DNA of 64,000 nt from Amphritea atlantica. Its GTDB lineage: Bacteria; Pseudomonadota; Gammaproteobacteria; Pseudomonadales; Balneatricaceae. A program made the position numbers and the translations under genes. Where the stretch lies: NCBI RefSeq assembly GCF_900111095.1, contig NZ_FOGB01000004.1:41873-105872 (forward strand). The letters run 5' to 3'. Position 1 is the stretch's first letter. Each line of letters starts with the position of its first letter. Of the stretch, positions 8,143 to 15,084 are shown piece by piece. Under the pieces are notes generated by a model. The model did not search any database. It was not told the DNA's origin and saw only the letters and a program-made list of their open reading frames with translations.

Positions 8143-8462
8143 TATGCTGATCTCCGCTTGGTCCAGCTGGCTTGCTCTTCTGCACCCCGCTGGCGTTGCT
8201 GTTCGATGAATGTGGCCAGATCTTCTACGTGAATTAGGTAGGGGGATTTCTGGCTGTCTCTGAGTTTTGAGACGGTGATTGGCAGACGGCCTTCGCTGGC
8301 TGCACGGTTGGCTTCGTATTCGTCTTTAAAGCCGAACAGGTGGCAGATGGTACGCAGTTCCACTGTTGGGCTGCCATATTGCAGCATCAGCATGAGCGCG
8401 GTGCTGTTGTACTGCTGCAGCGCTGGTCGGTTGCTGTCGGCGATGTTGGTTTGCCGCTTCAT
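8142..8462 (-). CDS. PrtN-like pyocin/phage activator
   Basis: The 106-aa protein has the family pattern: LQYGSPTVELRTICHLFGF, then ANRAASEGRLPITVSKL and RDSQKSPYLIHVEDLATFIEQQR. PrtN activates pyocin genes in Pseudomonas after DNA damage and is related to small phage helix-turn-helix proteins. Here it may activate early or accessory prophage genes; the target is unknown. Array C lies just upstream. Confidence 0.75.
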   Translation of the reverse strand: MKRQTNIADSNRPALQQYNSTALMLMLQYGSPTVELRTICHLFGFKDEYEANRAASEGRLPITVSKLRDSQKSPYLIHVEDLATFIEQQRQRGAEEQASWTKRRSA

Positions 8463-8482
8463 GTGATGCCTCGTTTTTTAAG

Positions 8483-8510
8483 TGGCTAGTCGCTAGTGGT
8501 TAGTGGCTAG
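8483..8510. repeat. CTAGCCA heptamer array C (inverted)
   Basis: Four tandem units TGGCTAG, TCGCTAG, TGGTTAG and TGGCTAG, then AAAAAGCG. It is upstream of the PrtN-like gene and in the same orientation as array B. Confidence 0.8.
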
Positions 8511-8844
8511 AAAAAGCGTGTTTGTGCCGGTTACGTCGTCCGGCGTTGTTGCGGCAACCGTCTACTGTGTGCTGTTCCCCTGCTGGATCGCATTCCAGCG
8601 GCTCAGGGTCGATTCTCTTTTAGGGGCTCCGGCGGTAAATCGATTCTTTCCCGGATTAGTAAATAGGTGATAACAAGCTGCCCTGATGCTCGCCGCTGGT
8701 TGCTGATAGCTACTGCGGATGGTTATCTGTTATTTCATCGTTCTGCCCTTGGTTGGTTTGGGTTGCCGGTTATTCAGCTGGGCGCTATGCCCTGTCACCC
8801 AGAAAGCCCCAGTGAAGGGGCTGAAGGTGGTTGCTGGTTGGTGG
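8511..8844. other. gene-poor stretch with one hairpin
   Basis: No convincing gene on either strand. An open stretch on the minus strand ending near 8600 (containing LLIRERIDLPPEPLKENRP) has no start codon and may be a decayed remnant. AGCCCC (8805-8810) pairs with GGGGCT (8817-8822) around a 6-nt loop; on the minus strand it is followed by TTTCT and could be a weak terminator for the gene at 8845. Confidence 0.45.
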
Positions 8845-9003
8845 TTACATTTCTTCGTGACTTGCGCCGCATTCCTGGCATGTGACTTCGTAAACGTCAT
8901 CGCCATTGGCTGAGAAGATTGCATCATCGTCATCAGCTGCGCTGCGGATTAGCTGTTCTGAGTGGCTGGTTTCTTTTTTGCAGTCGCTGCAATATCTCTT
9001 CAT
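8845..9003 (-). CDS. small zinc-ribbon protein, 52 aa
   Basis: It begins MKRYCSDCKKETSHSEQLIR and ends with VTCQECGASHEEM, two CxxC knuckles framing an acidic middle (DDDDAIF). The cysteine pattern supports a real coding sequence despite its length. It lies between arrays C and D in the leftward operon. Function unknown. Confidence 0.65.
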   Translation of the reverse strand: MKRYCSDCKKETSHSEQLIRSAADDDDAIFSANGDDVYEVTCQECGASHEEM

Positions 9004-9041
9004 GGTTTTTCCCTCTGCTTGTGTTGTTAAAAAATCTTTTT

Positions 9042-9076
<35 letters not shown>

Positions 9077-9092
9077 CGTCTTTGCTCTTAAC

Positions 9093-9380
9093 CTACGCCG
9101 CCGCCTCTGGCTTTATCTCGGCATGTTGTTTTACAAACTCATGCAGCCAGCTGATGCCCGTGGGGGTGATAGCTGGTTTGTAGTAGTTGCGCTCGATGCC
9201 GCTGTGGGTGCGGGCTTGTTTGAGTTCGTTGCGCATATACCCCAGCTTGATCATGGTGTGGCTGGCGGTGTTGTCTTTGTTTAGGTGCCCGTGCTTTTTC
9301 AGCAGTGCAAACAGGGCGTTACGTCCGCCTTTGATGCCGGTGCGCTGGGCCGCTTCTTTCATGTCTATGCAATAGCGCAT
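9093..9380 (-). CDS. KilAC-like phage DNA-binding protein
   Basis: From MRYCIDMKEAAQRTGIKGGR the protein resembles the C-terminal (KilAC) domain of phage antirepressors: 'A.R.GIKGGRNALFALLK' and 'YYKPAITPTGISWLHE'. It lacks an N-terminal Bro, AntA or Rha domain, so it may be a stand-alone DNA-binding unit. A longer upstream start (9419) would overlap the neighbour more. 95 aa. Confidence 0.65.
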   Translation of the reverse strand: MRYCIDMKEAAQRTGIKGGRNALFALLKKHGHLNKDNTASHTMIKLGYMRNELKQARTHSGIERNYYKPAITPTGISWLHEFVKQHAEIKPEAAA

Positions 9381-9583
9381 TGTTCTGGCTCCTGCGGTAT
9401 GTCGTGTTTGTCCAGCCACTCGGCGGCAGCTTTGAGTGTGCCGAAGTGGAGGTTTTTAAAGCGGCTGGTGAGGTGATAGCACTCGTTCACCAGGCCGATT
9501 GGTTTTTTCAGGATGTGGGCGGTGATGTGCACGCCGTTGTAACGCCACTGGTTATGGGAGGTTTGTGTTAGCCGGGTATTCAT
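9365..9583 (-). CDS. small phage protein, 72 aa
   Basis: It begins MNTRLTQTSHNQWRYNGVHI and contains FKNLHFGTLKAAAEWLDKH. The pattern of short strands plus a helix resembles small phage accessory proteins. It overlaps the KilAC-like gene by 16 bases and the upstream gene by 4. Confidence 0.6.
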   Translation of the reverse strand: MNTRLTQTSHNQWRYNGVHITAHILKKPIGLVNECYHLTSRFKNLHFGTLKAAAEWLDKHDIPQEPEQCAIA

Positions 9584-9849
9584 GGCTGGCCTCTTAGTTC
9601 TTTCAGTTTGGCTATCGTGGCGTCTAGTTTGGTGGCGATGTTTGCTGCGGTGTCGCTAGATGCTTTTAGGTAAATTGGTGTTTTTGATATTTCGCAGCCT
9701 GGTTCTGTAGCATTGCTGCATATGGTTATTTCTAATCCGAATGTGCTGCCAGCTGGGCCGAAATAGTTGACAAACACATGGTCTTTTCCGGTCGTTGTTA
9801 TCTCGATGGCCAGATTTATGATCAGGCTTATTTTTTCGTTCATGTTCAT
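9580..9849 (-). CDS. hypothetical phage protein, 89 aa
   Basis: MNMNEKISLIINLAIEITTT begins the protein; it contains DHVFVNYFGPAGSTFGLEI and ends TIAKLKELRGQP. Two start codons are adjacent. It overlaps both neighbours by four bases. No family recognised. Confidence 0.6.
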   Translation of the reverse strand: MNMNEKISLIINLAIEITTTGKDHVFVNYFGPAGSTFGLEITICSNATEPGCEISKTPIYLKASSDTAANIATKLDATIAKLKELRGQP

Positions 9850-10010
9850 GCGCGGGCGTCCTGAATGTGTTTGGCCGCCTGAGCGCCGGTGAGGCCGTGG
9901 TGCTTGTGCCAGGTAATGAGGTGCGCAACAAACTCACCTGCACGGCTGGCAGAAGGTCTGCGTGGGATGTAGGGCCCGTTAGCTGTTTTATGTGAAAGTT
10001 TGGTTTGCAT
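9846..10010 (-). CDS. first gene of leftward operon, 54 aa
   Basis: From the ATG at 10008-10010 it reads MQTKLSHKTANGPYIPRRPS and contains FVAHLITWHKHHGLTGAQAA, a basic helical protein. It is the promoter-proximal gene of the leftward transcript; a longer frame to 10121 would run through the operators and promoter. No family recognised. Confidence 0.6.
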   Translation of the reverse strand: MQTKLSHKTANGPYIPRRPSASRAGEFVAHLITWHKHHGLTGAQAAKHIQDARA

Positions 10011-10015
10011 GATTC

Positions 10016-10104
10016 TGTACCTTTCGGTGTATTTTTTTAAATAATGTACCCAATAGATACATATTGCAACCCTAAAAGGTACATTATTTTTGTTTTTTGG
10101 TACA
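10016..10104 (-). promoter_or_regulatory. leftward early promoter with repressor operators (OL/PL-like)
   Basis: On the minus strand TTGCAA (10064-10069) and CATTAT (10041-10046) are 17 bp apart. Two 17-bp sites of the form TGTAC-N7-GTACA lie here: TGTACCTTTCGGTGTAT (10016-10032) and TGTACCCAATAGATACA (10045-10061), the latter filling the spacer. Two further half-sites GGTACA start at 10078 and 10099. The same operator type lies between the repressor and Cro-like genes, so one repressor should control both sides. Confidence 0.75.
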
Positions 10105-10184
10105 TGTGATTGATAAGTCAATGGTTTAAACTGTGTTTTTGCACCTTTCAGGAGTGGTGTTGAATGGTTTAAATGGAGGTTTTT

Positions 10185-10481
10185 ATGCGTGTTGTTGCAT
10201 TGGTTGTTGCTCTGGTTGTTTCTCAGGTGGGTATTACTGGGGAAAAGGAGATGGGGTTGTGTAAGGATGTTTCTGAGTTGGCTGAGACTGTTATGGATAG
10301 TCGCCAGAAAAATGTATCAATGGTGTCTATGATGGAGATTGTTAAGGGAAGTGATGTTTTTGAGTCGATGGTGATTGATGCTTATGAGCAGCCTGCTTTT
10401 CAGGTGCCTGTGAATCAGGAAAAAGCTGTGGCTGAGTTTCGTGATCGGTGGTATTTGATGTGTGTAAAAAAGGCTAGATAG
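10185..10481 (+). CDS. exported hypothetical protein, 98 aa
   Basis: MRVVALVVALVVSQVGITGEK is a signal peptide or membrane anchor. The mature part is helical with two cysteines (GLCKDVSEL and LMCVKKAR), possibly a disulfide in the periplasm. GGAGG lies five bases before ATG 10185. It belongs to a short + strand cassette between the two operator regions and may be expressed from the prophage during lysogeny. Confidence 0.6.
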   Translation: MRVVALVVALVVSQVGITGEKEMGLCKDVSELAETVMDSRQKNVSMVSMMEIVKGSDVFESMVIDAYEQPAFQVPVNQEKAVAEFRDRWYLMCVKKAR

Positions 10482-10512
10482 ATGTCGTTTTGTAAATTAA
10501 TGGAGTAATGTG

Positions 10513-10803
10513 ATGAAAAAATGGATTGTGTTGATGATGATGGTGGTGGCTTTTCCGGCGTATGCGACGTTTTTAAATACAAAGGATGGCGGGCGTATTA
10601 TGCGGGGTGATTCGGTGGCGGAGGTGGTGAGTGGTTTGGGCAGGCCGCTGGCGCGCGCGTTTGAGACGGTGTGTACTAAAGAGCGGGGTGGTCATTGTAA
10701 GCAGTGGGAAGCGGTTGAGAGGTGGCAATATATCCAGGAGGATCTTAACTGGACGGTGACGATTATGGGTGGAAAAGTTGTTGATACTGAGTGGCATCGG
10801 TAG
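10513..10803 (+). CDS. exported DUF2845-like protein, 96 aa
   Basis: MKKWIVLMMMVVAFPAYATF is a signal peptide with an AYA cleavage site. The mature part, GGRIMRGDSVAEVVSGLGRP then ETVCTKERGGHCKQWEAVERW, resembles DUF2845/SmpA-type small outer-membrane-associated proteins. A weak hairpin with a T run follows at about 10832-10853. A cargo protein acting in the envelope is a reasonable guess. Confidence 0.6.
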   Translation: MKKWIVLMMMVVAFPAYATFLNTKDGGRIMRGDSVAEVVSGLGRPLARAFETVCTKERGGHCKQWEAVERWQYIQEDLNWTVTIMGGKVVDTEWHR

Positions 10804-10877
10804 TTGGTTTAGATTAACGGTTGATGATTGGCTCACTTCGGCGGGCTTTTTTATGGATAAAATAATTTTAAAAAAAT

Positions 10878-10918
10878 AGAACAAAGTTCTTTACATAAAT
10901 AGAACAAAGTTCTATTAT
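10878..10918 (+). promoter_or_regulatory. promoter with two palindromic operators
   Basis: TTTACA (10890-10895), a 17-bp spacer and TATTAT (10913-10918) form a good sigma70 promoter. Two copies of AGAACAAAGTTCT (10878-10890 and 10901-10913, 23 bp apart) overlap the -35 and fill the spacer; the second extends to the 19-bp palindrome AATAGAACAAAGTTCTATT. This is the layout of an autorepressed promoter; the XRE gene two positions downstream is the natural candidate repressor. Confidence 0.75.
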
Positions 10919-10968
10919 AGATTTAACGGTAAAGGAATGGCCTGGCCGGTAATTGAAGGAATAAGATC

Positions 10969-11238
10969 ATGACTATCAGAATCGCAAATAACGCTCTTGA
11001 AAATTGTTTCTCTATTGATCAGGTCGTCGAGCTGATCAATGACGAAATGAGCACTGATGCTACAGCAGAGATGGTTGCAACTGCGTATGCTATGAATGCC
11101 GCAAAAGACGCCGGTTACGGATATGACGAAGACAGCCTCTCTGCTCATTTGGACTGCCTGGTAGAATCAGGTGCAGAGTTTGACTACCAGGAGGCGCTTA
11201 GTAGTGCTATTGCTGAATCCTCCATCCTTAATGACTAA
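10969..11238 (+). CDS. hypothetical acidic protein, 89 aa
   Basis: It begins MTIRIANNALENCFSIDQVV and is acidic and helical throughout. AAGGAATAAG precedes the ATG. It is co-transcribed with the XRE gene behind the double-operator promoter. No family recognised; a toxin-antitoxin-like or regulator-partner role is only suggested by the layout. Confidence 0.6.
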   Translation: MTIRIANNALENCFSIDQVVELINDEMSTDATAEMVATAYAMNAAKDAGYGYDEDSLSAHLDCLVESGAEFDYQEALSSAIAESSILND

Positions 11239-11265
11239 CGTTAATTTTTATAGAGAGGTTATTGA

Positions 11266-11478
11266 GTGACCGCTGAGCAGTTTAAAAAAGCCCGGCTGGT
11301 GCTGGGTTATGACCAGAAGCAGATGGGTGCGGCGTTGGGTTGGGCTGGTGATAGGCAGGTAAGTAAGCTTGAGACGGGGAAGGGGAATATTACTGTTCAA
11401 ACGGCTTTGGCGGTGGAGTGTTTGCTGCGGCGGGTTGGTGATGATGTTGGTTGGCTCAGTGATGAGGTTGATTTATAA
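11266..11478 (+). CDS. XRE-family helix-turn-helix regulator, 70 aa
   Basis: From GTG 11266, the protein QFKKARLVLGYDQKQMGAAL then RQVSKLETGKGNITVQTALAV is a compact helix-turn-helix domain. GAGAGG precedes the start. It probably binds the paired AGAACAAAGTTCT sites upstream of its operon. Confidence 0.75.
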   Translation: MTAEQFKKARLVLGYDQKQMGAALGWAGDRQVSKLETGKGNITVQTALAVECLLRRVGDDVGWLSDEVDL

Positions 11479-11501
11479 GCCCTGCTCGTCAGGGCTTTTT
11501 T
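11479..11501. terminator. bidirectional terminator between convergent XRE genes
   Basis: GCCCTG (11479-11484), loop CTCGT, CAGGGC (11490-11495) and a T6 run. The minus-strand XRE gene ends inside it, so it serves both genes. Confidence 0.85.
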
Positions 11502-11839
11502 GTGTCTGTTGTCGGTGGAGGGTGTATTAAGTCCAGTATGGTGTTAAGGGCGTCTTTGCCTTCCTGGGGTAGTGTGCGGTAGTGGTGCAGCAGGCAGGAT
11601 TCATCCGGTGCCAGACAGCTGTTTTCAGCACCGCCGATATAGTGGTCGATGGTGATGTGCAGAATGGTGCACAGGCGTTTGATGATTAAGTATGAGCGCG
11701 GGCGTGCCCGGTCTTGTTCCCAGCCTTTGTAAGTTTCTACTGACTGCGATAACCGTTCTGCAACTCCTGTTTGTGTTAATCCTATTTTCTGGCGGGCGGC
11801 TTTGAGGCGGCTTCCGGGGGTGCTGATACTGCTCTGCAT
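11489..11839 (-). CDS. XRE-family regulator, 116 aa
   Basis: Residues 9-65 (PGSRLKAARQKIGLTQTGVA then VETYKGWEQDRARPRSYLI) form a canonical XRE domain. The C-terminal half (ENSCLAPDESCLLHHYRTLP) has no peptidase motif. It converges on the smaller XRE gene. It may control its own promoter, upstream of which the palindrome at 11896 lies. Confidence 0.8.
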   Translation of the reverse strand: MQSSISTPGSRLKAARQKIGLTQTGVAERLSQSVETYKGWEQDRARPRSYLIIKRLCTILHITIDHYIGGAENSCLAPDESCLLHHYRTLPQEGKDALNTILDLIHPPPTTDTKKP

Positions 11840-11895
11840 ATTTGTATTGTTGTTTTTTATTGGGTGTATGGCAAGTTAGTCAGTGCCTTTATACT

Positions 11896-11913
11896 CCCCA
11901 ACAGATGTTGGGG
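11896..11913. promoter_or_regulatory. palindrome upstream of XRE gene
   Basis: CCCCAACA (11896-11903), GA, TGTTGGGG (11906-11913): a perfect inverted repeat in the region between the divergent starts at 11839 and 12085. Likely an operator for the 116-aa XRE protein. Confidence 0.5.
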
Positions 11914-12015
11914 GTTGTATTGCTAACCTTTTGATACGAATCTGTTTATTTTTTGGATTGCTTCGCTATAGACTGATGTTAAGCGTCGCTTAATCTGTGT
12001 TGTGTAGGCAGGCTA

Positions 12016-12060
12016 TTTTCAAGGGAATATTTATCTTATATACTGGGTAAATATACAGTA
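12016..12060 (+). promoter_or_regulatory. LexA-controlled promoter
   Basis: TTTTCA (12016-12021), a 17-bp spacer and TATACT (12039-12044) form a promoter. TACTGGGTAAATATACAGTA (12041-12060) matches the E. coli SOS-box consensus at 17 of 20 positions and covers the -10 and start. A GTAC-N8-GTACA element follows at 12058-12074, close to the CI/Cro operator form, so the gene may answer to both regulators. Confidence 0.7.
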
Positions 12061-12084
12061 CTTTAAAAGGTACAAGGAGGTTTT

Positions 12085-12273
12085 ATGCAGCGTGATTTTG
12101 CTGTGATTCAGTTGCCAGGTGAGTTGTGTCGGATGCGTGAAGCTGATCGGCTAATTGAGCGGTGGTGTCGTATTCAGACAATGGTGGATAGGGCTGAGAA
12201 GGTGGCTGCTCTGTTTGAATGGCGTTTATCTGTGCATGATCATGCACTGAAGATGAGGCGGTCTGTCAAATGA
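12085..12273 (+). CDS. SOS-controlled small protein, candidate antirepressor, 62 aa
   Basis: The protein is MQRDFAVIQLPGELCRMREA then DRLIERWCRIQTMVDRAEKV, basic and helical, with no family recognised. AAGGAGG lies seven bases upstream. The LexA box over its promoter and its position beside the repressor gene (their 3' ends overlap by eight bases) resemble LexA-controlled antirepressors such as Tum of phage 186. That role is inferred from context alone. Confidence 0.6.
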   Translation: MQRDFAVIQLPGELCRMREADRLIERWCRIQTMVDRAEKVAALFEWRLSVHDHALKMRRSVK

Positions 12274-12760
12274 CGGCTTGAATTGCAGTAGCGGCAATGG
12301 CTTTATCTGCGGATAAGTTGGTGCCGCGTTTCACGCAGGTCTGAAGGCATGCGATGATTGATTTGGCTTTTTCTTCGGGAGATAATTTTATCTCCTCTTC
12401 TTCGAGTATTGTTTCTATTGTTTCGATAACTGAGCGAAGTAGTTCAAGTTGGTCTGCTGTGCCGGTGAGTGCCATGTATAGCGCTGGTTTTTCTTGAATG
12501 GAGTTTTCGCTTTGCTGGTTTTCTTCGCGGTGCACCTGGTCTAACCACCCGCTCTCTTTGTTAAATTTTTCTTCTATGTGGCGGGCCAGGCGGTTGCCAA
12601 TTTTTTTGGTTGGGTTTTTGCCGATAATTCGGCTTACCTGAGTTGGTACGCGATCTATTCTATCAGCGAATTTAGCTAATGATCCGCAATGTTTATTAGC
12701 CAGTTGGCGGGTGTTGTCTAGCCGTATGTCGTTGATATCAGTCATTGGTTTTTGTGCCAT
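12266..12760 (-). CDS. CI-like phage repressor, 164 aa
   Basis: From MAQKPMTDINDIRLDN, a helix-turn-helix domain spans roughly residues 10-70 (ANKHCGSLAKFADRIDRVPT then QVSRIIGKNPTKKIG, HIEEKFNKESGWLDQ). The C-terminal part has no S24 Ser-Lys peptidase motif, so it probably is not self-cleaved by RecA. This fits induction through a separate LexA-controlled antirepressor. GGAAGA precedes ATG 12760. It is divergent from the Cro-like gene across the operators. Confidence 0.8.
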   Translation of the reverse strand: MAQKPMTDINDIRLDNTRQLANKHCGSLAKFADRIDRVPTQVSRIIGKNPTKKIGNRLARHIEEKFNKESGWLDQVHREENQQSENSIQEKPALYMALTGTADQLELLRSVIETIETILEEEEIKLSPEEKAKSIIACLQTCVKRGTNLSADKAIAATAIQAVI

Positions 12761-12785
12761 TTTGTAGTCTTCCATTGTAAGAATC

Positions 12786-12852
12786 TGTACTGATTTGGTA
12801 CATGCTCTTGCAGGTACATTATTAATGTGTTTATATGTACCTCGGAGGTACA
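12786..12852 (+). promoter_or_regulatory. OR/PR-like operator and rightward promoter
   Basis: TTGCAG (12808-12813), 17 bp and TTATAT (12831-12836) form the rightward promoter. Operators: TGTACTGATTTGGTACA (12786-12802), a half-conserved site ending AGGTACA (12802-12818), and the perfect palindrome TGTACCTCGGAGGTACA (12836-12852). The last overlaps the ribosome site of the Cro-like gene. Three spaced sites between divergent regulators is the lambda arrangement. Confidence 0.8.
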
Positions 12853-12856
12853 TGCT

Positions 12857-13084
12857 ATGGCGAAAAAAAATAGCTCTGCTGTGTTGGTTAATTACTGGCG
12901 TGGCCTTAAAAAAAGTCAGAAGGATCAGTTGGCAGAGGTGTTGGGTACATCGCCCGGGTATCTCCGTCAGGTTTTTCTGTATGGGAAGCAGGTCGGGGCG
13001 ATTATGGCTCGCGATCTCAGTCAGCATACTGGTTTGGGTGCGTCTGAATTTCGGCGCGATATATTCGGTGATCAAGCTGCATAA
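12857..13084 (+). CDS. cro: Cro-like regulator, 75 aa
   Basis: MAKKNSSAVLVNYWRGLKKS then QLAEVLGTSPGYLRQVFLYG is a small helix-turn-helix protein of the YdaS/Cro kind. ATG 12857 follows GGAGG, itself inside an operator. It is the first gene of the rightward transcript and divergent from the repressor, so it should act as the lytic-side switch. Confidence 0.78.
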   Translation: MAKKNSSAVLVNYWRGLKKSQKDQLAEVLGTSPGYLRQVFLYGKQVGAIMARDLSQHTGLGASEFRRDIFGDQAA

Positions 13085-13142
13085 ACATCACTATACGTGT
13101 TATTTGCAACACTAAAACGGTGTTATCAGGAGGGTTGAGGAC

Positions 13143-13640
13143 GTGGGCAGGAAAAGACGATTTGATGATGACGGTGTGATTTATGGTCTGCAAATGGCCT
13201 GTTATCACGCGGTTTATGATTATCAGCAGGGGCTGAAAAGCTTTCTGGATGCAGCGGGGGTGTCTCGCGAAAAGTTGCAGGTGTGGCAGAAGAAACTGGC
13301 CCCTGATGTGCACACGCATTATCTCAACCCGTATGACATCGAGCTGATTATTGAGGTGACTAAAGATACTCATATTTTGCAGGCGGTTGGGCATCTGGCG
13401 TCTGTTGTGTGGGTTGATGCTGAAAAGGCTGCGGCGGTGCCGGGTGATCTGGATCTGCTGAAAGTGTTTAGCAGTTTGGGAAGCAAGTCATCTGCGATAT
13501 CTGACCATGTTGCGCAAGCGCTGTCTGATGGTGAGGTTGATGATATCGAGTTTGCCCGGCTGGAGGCGTTTCAGCAAGATCTGGACCGGGCACAGGCTGA
13601 GTTGACCAAAATGGTTGAGCATTATCGGAGGGCGAAGTGA
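13143..13640 (+). CDS. CII-like (Phage_CP76) regulator
   Basis: The 165-aa protein matches the P2-type CII/CP76 family in layout: YGLQMACYHAVYDYQQGLKS, a helix-turn-helix-like AAGVSREKLQVWQKKL and LNPYDIELIIEVTKD, then a helical C-terminus. It starts at GTG 13143 behind GGAGG. Family members help set the lysis-lysogeny choice. It overlaps the next gene by four bases. Confidence 0.75.
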   Translation: MGRKRRFDDDGVIYGLQMACYHAVYDYQQGLKSFLDAAGVSREKLQVWQKKLAPDVHTHYLNPYDIELIIEVTKDTHILQAVGHLASVVWVDAEKAAAVPGDLDLLKVFSSLGSKSSAISDHVAQALSDGEVDDIEFARLEAFQQDLDRAQAELTKMVEHYRRAK

Positions 13641-14137
13641 TGATTATTGATTTAGCGCTGTATTCCGGGGTAGATGTTGATGTTTCTGGGGTGGATGATG
13701 CTGAGCTTGAGACGGTAGTTTGTCTTGCTGATTGTCACCCTGAAGGGCTTGAAAATGACGATGGTGTTATCGAGCATTTTAACCTGGTGATGTATTTCGA
13801 GGAGTGTCCGGAGGAGGGTGTTATTCCGCTGGGTAACCCTCTTGATTCTCCGGTTAAAAAAGTTGTTTCTTCTAAGTCGGTGCTGATGAGTGCTGAAAAT
13901 CCCTCTGGTTTTAAGTTGGAGGATCTGCTGCAACAACTGCAAGTTGAAGTGAACGCGAAGCATCAGAAAATTCTGTCTGATGATAGTGATATCTCTCGCC
14001 GGGTTCAGGCGAATAATCTAAAAATTCTTGAATGTCTGGCTGAGGCTGAACGGCTGCAGCGGGATAGCTATGCCCAGTTGGCTGAGATAGCGCCGGATGC
14101 CGGGCCGGAAGGTAAGGCGCGGATCGGGGGTGAGTGA
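13637..14137 (+). CDS. hypothetical early protein, 166 aa
   Basis: Acidic N-terminal half (DVDVSGVDDAELETVVCLAD) and a helical C-terminal half (LEDLLQQLQVEVNAKHQKIL, then EAERLQRDSYAQLAEI). It overlaps the CII-like gene (ATGATG/TGA) and the next gene. No family recognised. Confidence 0.65.
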   Translation: MMIIDLALYSGVDVDVSGVDDAELETVVCLADCHPEGLENDDGVIEHFNLVMYFEECPEEGVIPLGNPLDSPVKKVVSSKSVLMSAENPSGFKLEDLLQQLQVEVNAKHQKILSDDSDISRRVQANNLKILECLAEAERLQRDSYAQLAEIAPDAGPEGKARIGGE

Positions 14138-14313
14138 TGGCTGCATATCTGTATCACCCGAAGGGCTCTATGTGCGTTCACTGCGCGAAGCAGGCAGAGG
14201 ATTGCAGTAAGTTAGATTTCAGATCGATGCCGGTGGTGAAACAGTATTCCCAGGGCGGTGATCCGACGGTGTTTAAGGTGGTGGCTTGCCGGGTGTTTGT
14301 TAGGGCGGCTTGA
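14137..14313 (+). CDS. small cysteine-containing early protein, 58 aa
   Basis: Begins MAAYLYHPKGSMCVHCAKQA with a CxxC knuckle and ends VACRVFVRAA. The ATG overlaps the previous stop (TGATG). Length is below common cut-offs, but coupling and the knuckle support it. Confidence 0.6.
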   Translation: MAAYLYHPKGSMCVHCAKQAEDCSKLDFRSMPVVKQYSQGGDPTVFKVVACRVFVRAA

Positions 14314-14337
14314 TTGAGTTGTAGAGAGGTAGCGACA

Positions 14338-14667
14338 GTGACAGAAGATCAGAATGCATTAAAGGTTTTTGAAGAGGAGCTTGGTGAAGTAGCTCAAGAG
14401 CTGCTTGTTATGTCGCTAGATTTTTTAAAGTTGCAGCAGCAGGTATCAAAGGCTATCCGGTTTGGAATTAATGAGCAGAGAGATCTGCCAACCAGCAATA
14501 AAGAGCGAATTGAAGCTGAATGGCAGGATTTGCTGGGTAGCGTTCAGAATCTAGCAAAACACGGGATAGATTTACGTCCAAATCTGAGCGCCATTGTTAT
14601 GAAGATGGATAAGATTGAATGCTACACAGAGTACAGCAAAAAGCTTGGGCAGGTTGTTAGCTCATAA
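14338..14667 (+). CDS. MazG-like phage protein, 109 aa
   Basis: From GTG 14338: MTEDQNALKVFEEELGEVAQ then QVSKAIRFGI and KERIEAEWQDLLGSVQNL. The EELGE...EAEWQD acidic pattern is that of the MazG-like NTP pyrophosphohydrolase fold, which hydrolyses nucleotides to monophosphates using metal held by the acidic residues. AGAGAGG precedes the start. Confidence 0.65.
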   Translation: MTEDQNALKVFEEELGEVAQELLVMSLDFLKLQQQVSKAIRFGINEQRDLPTSNKERIEAEWQDLLGSVQNLAKHGIDLRPNLSAIVMKMDKIECYTEYSKKLGQVVSS

Positions 14668-14742
14668 CCCCTGCAACACGGTCTGCCAGTAGGCTGTCCA
14701 GCGCAGCGGTATGCTTGCCGTTGTTATGTTTTGGAGATTGAT

Positions 14743-15012
14743 ATGGATAAAAAAACGAAAGAAAAACTAGCGAAAACAATTAAGATTTGTCAGGCATTAC
14801 TTAATGATGAGCCGCTTGATCTGTGTGATGGTGAAATTGATTGTATCCCTAGATATCTGGATATCAAATCACCCTCATCGGCAAAAAAGCAAGGGTTGGT
14901 TTTAAAGCGAGGAGCGAAACCTATTGGCGAATATTCATGGCAGTTGCCTGCAGGTGGCAGAGCTTACGGAAAGCTTTATTTAGGCGCTCGTTTTAAAAGT
15001 AAGGAAGCATAA
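14743..15012 (+). CDS. hypothetical phage protein, 89 aa
   Basis: Starts at ATG 14743 behind GGAG: MDKKTKEKLAKTIKICQALL. It has an acidic middle (DLCDGEIDCIPRYLDIKSP) and a glycine-rich end. No family recognised. Confidence 0.6.
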   Translation: MDKKTKEKLAKTIKICQALLNDEPLDLCDGEIDCIPRYLDIKSPSSAKKQGLVLKRGAKPIGEYSWQLPAGGRAYGKLYLGARFKSKEA

Positions 15013-15084
15013 CAATAATGATACCGGGCGCGAAGCGTCCCGGTGATCTCAGTGTTATGTCATGAAACTATCAGGAATTTATCA

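Noticed and set aside
8511-8700. Minus-strand frame with LLIRERIDLPPEPLKENRP
   Set aside because: Looks coding-like but has no start codon in frame; could be a remnant.
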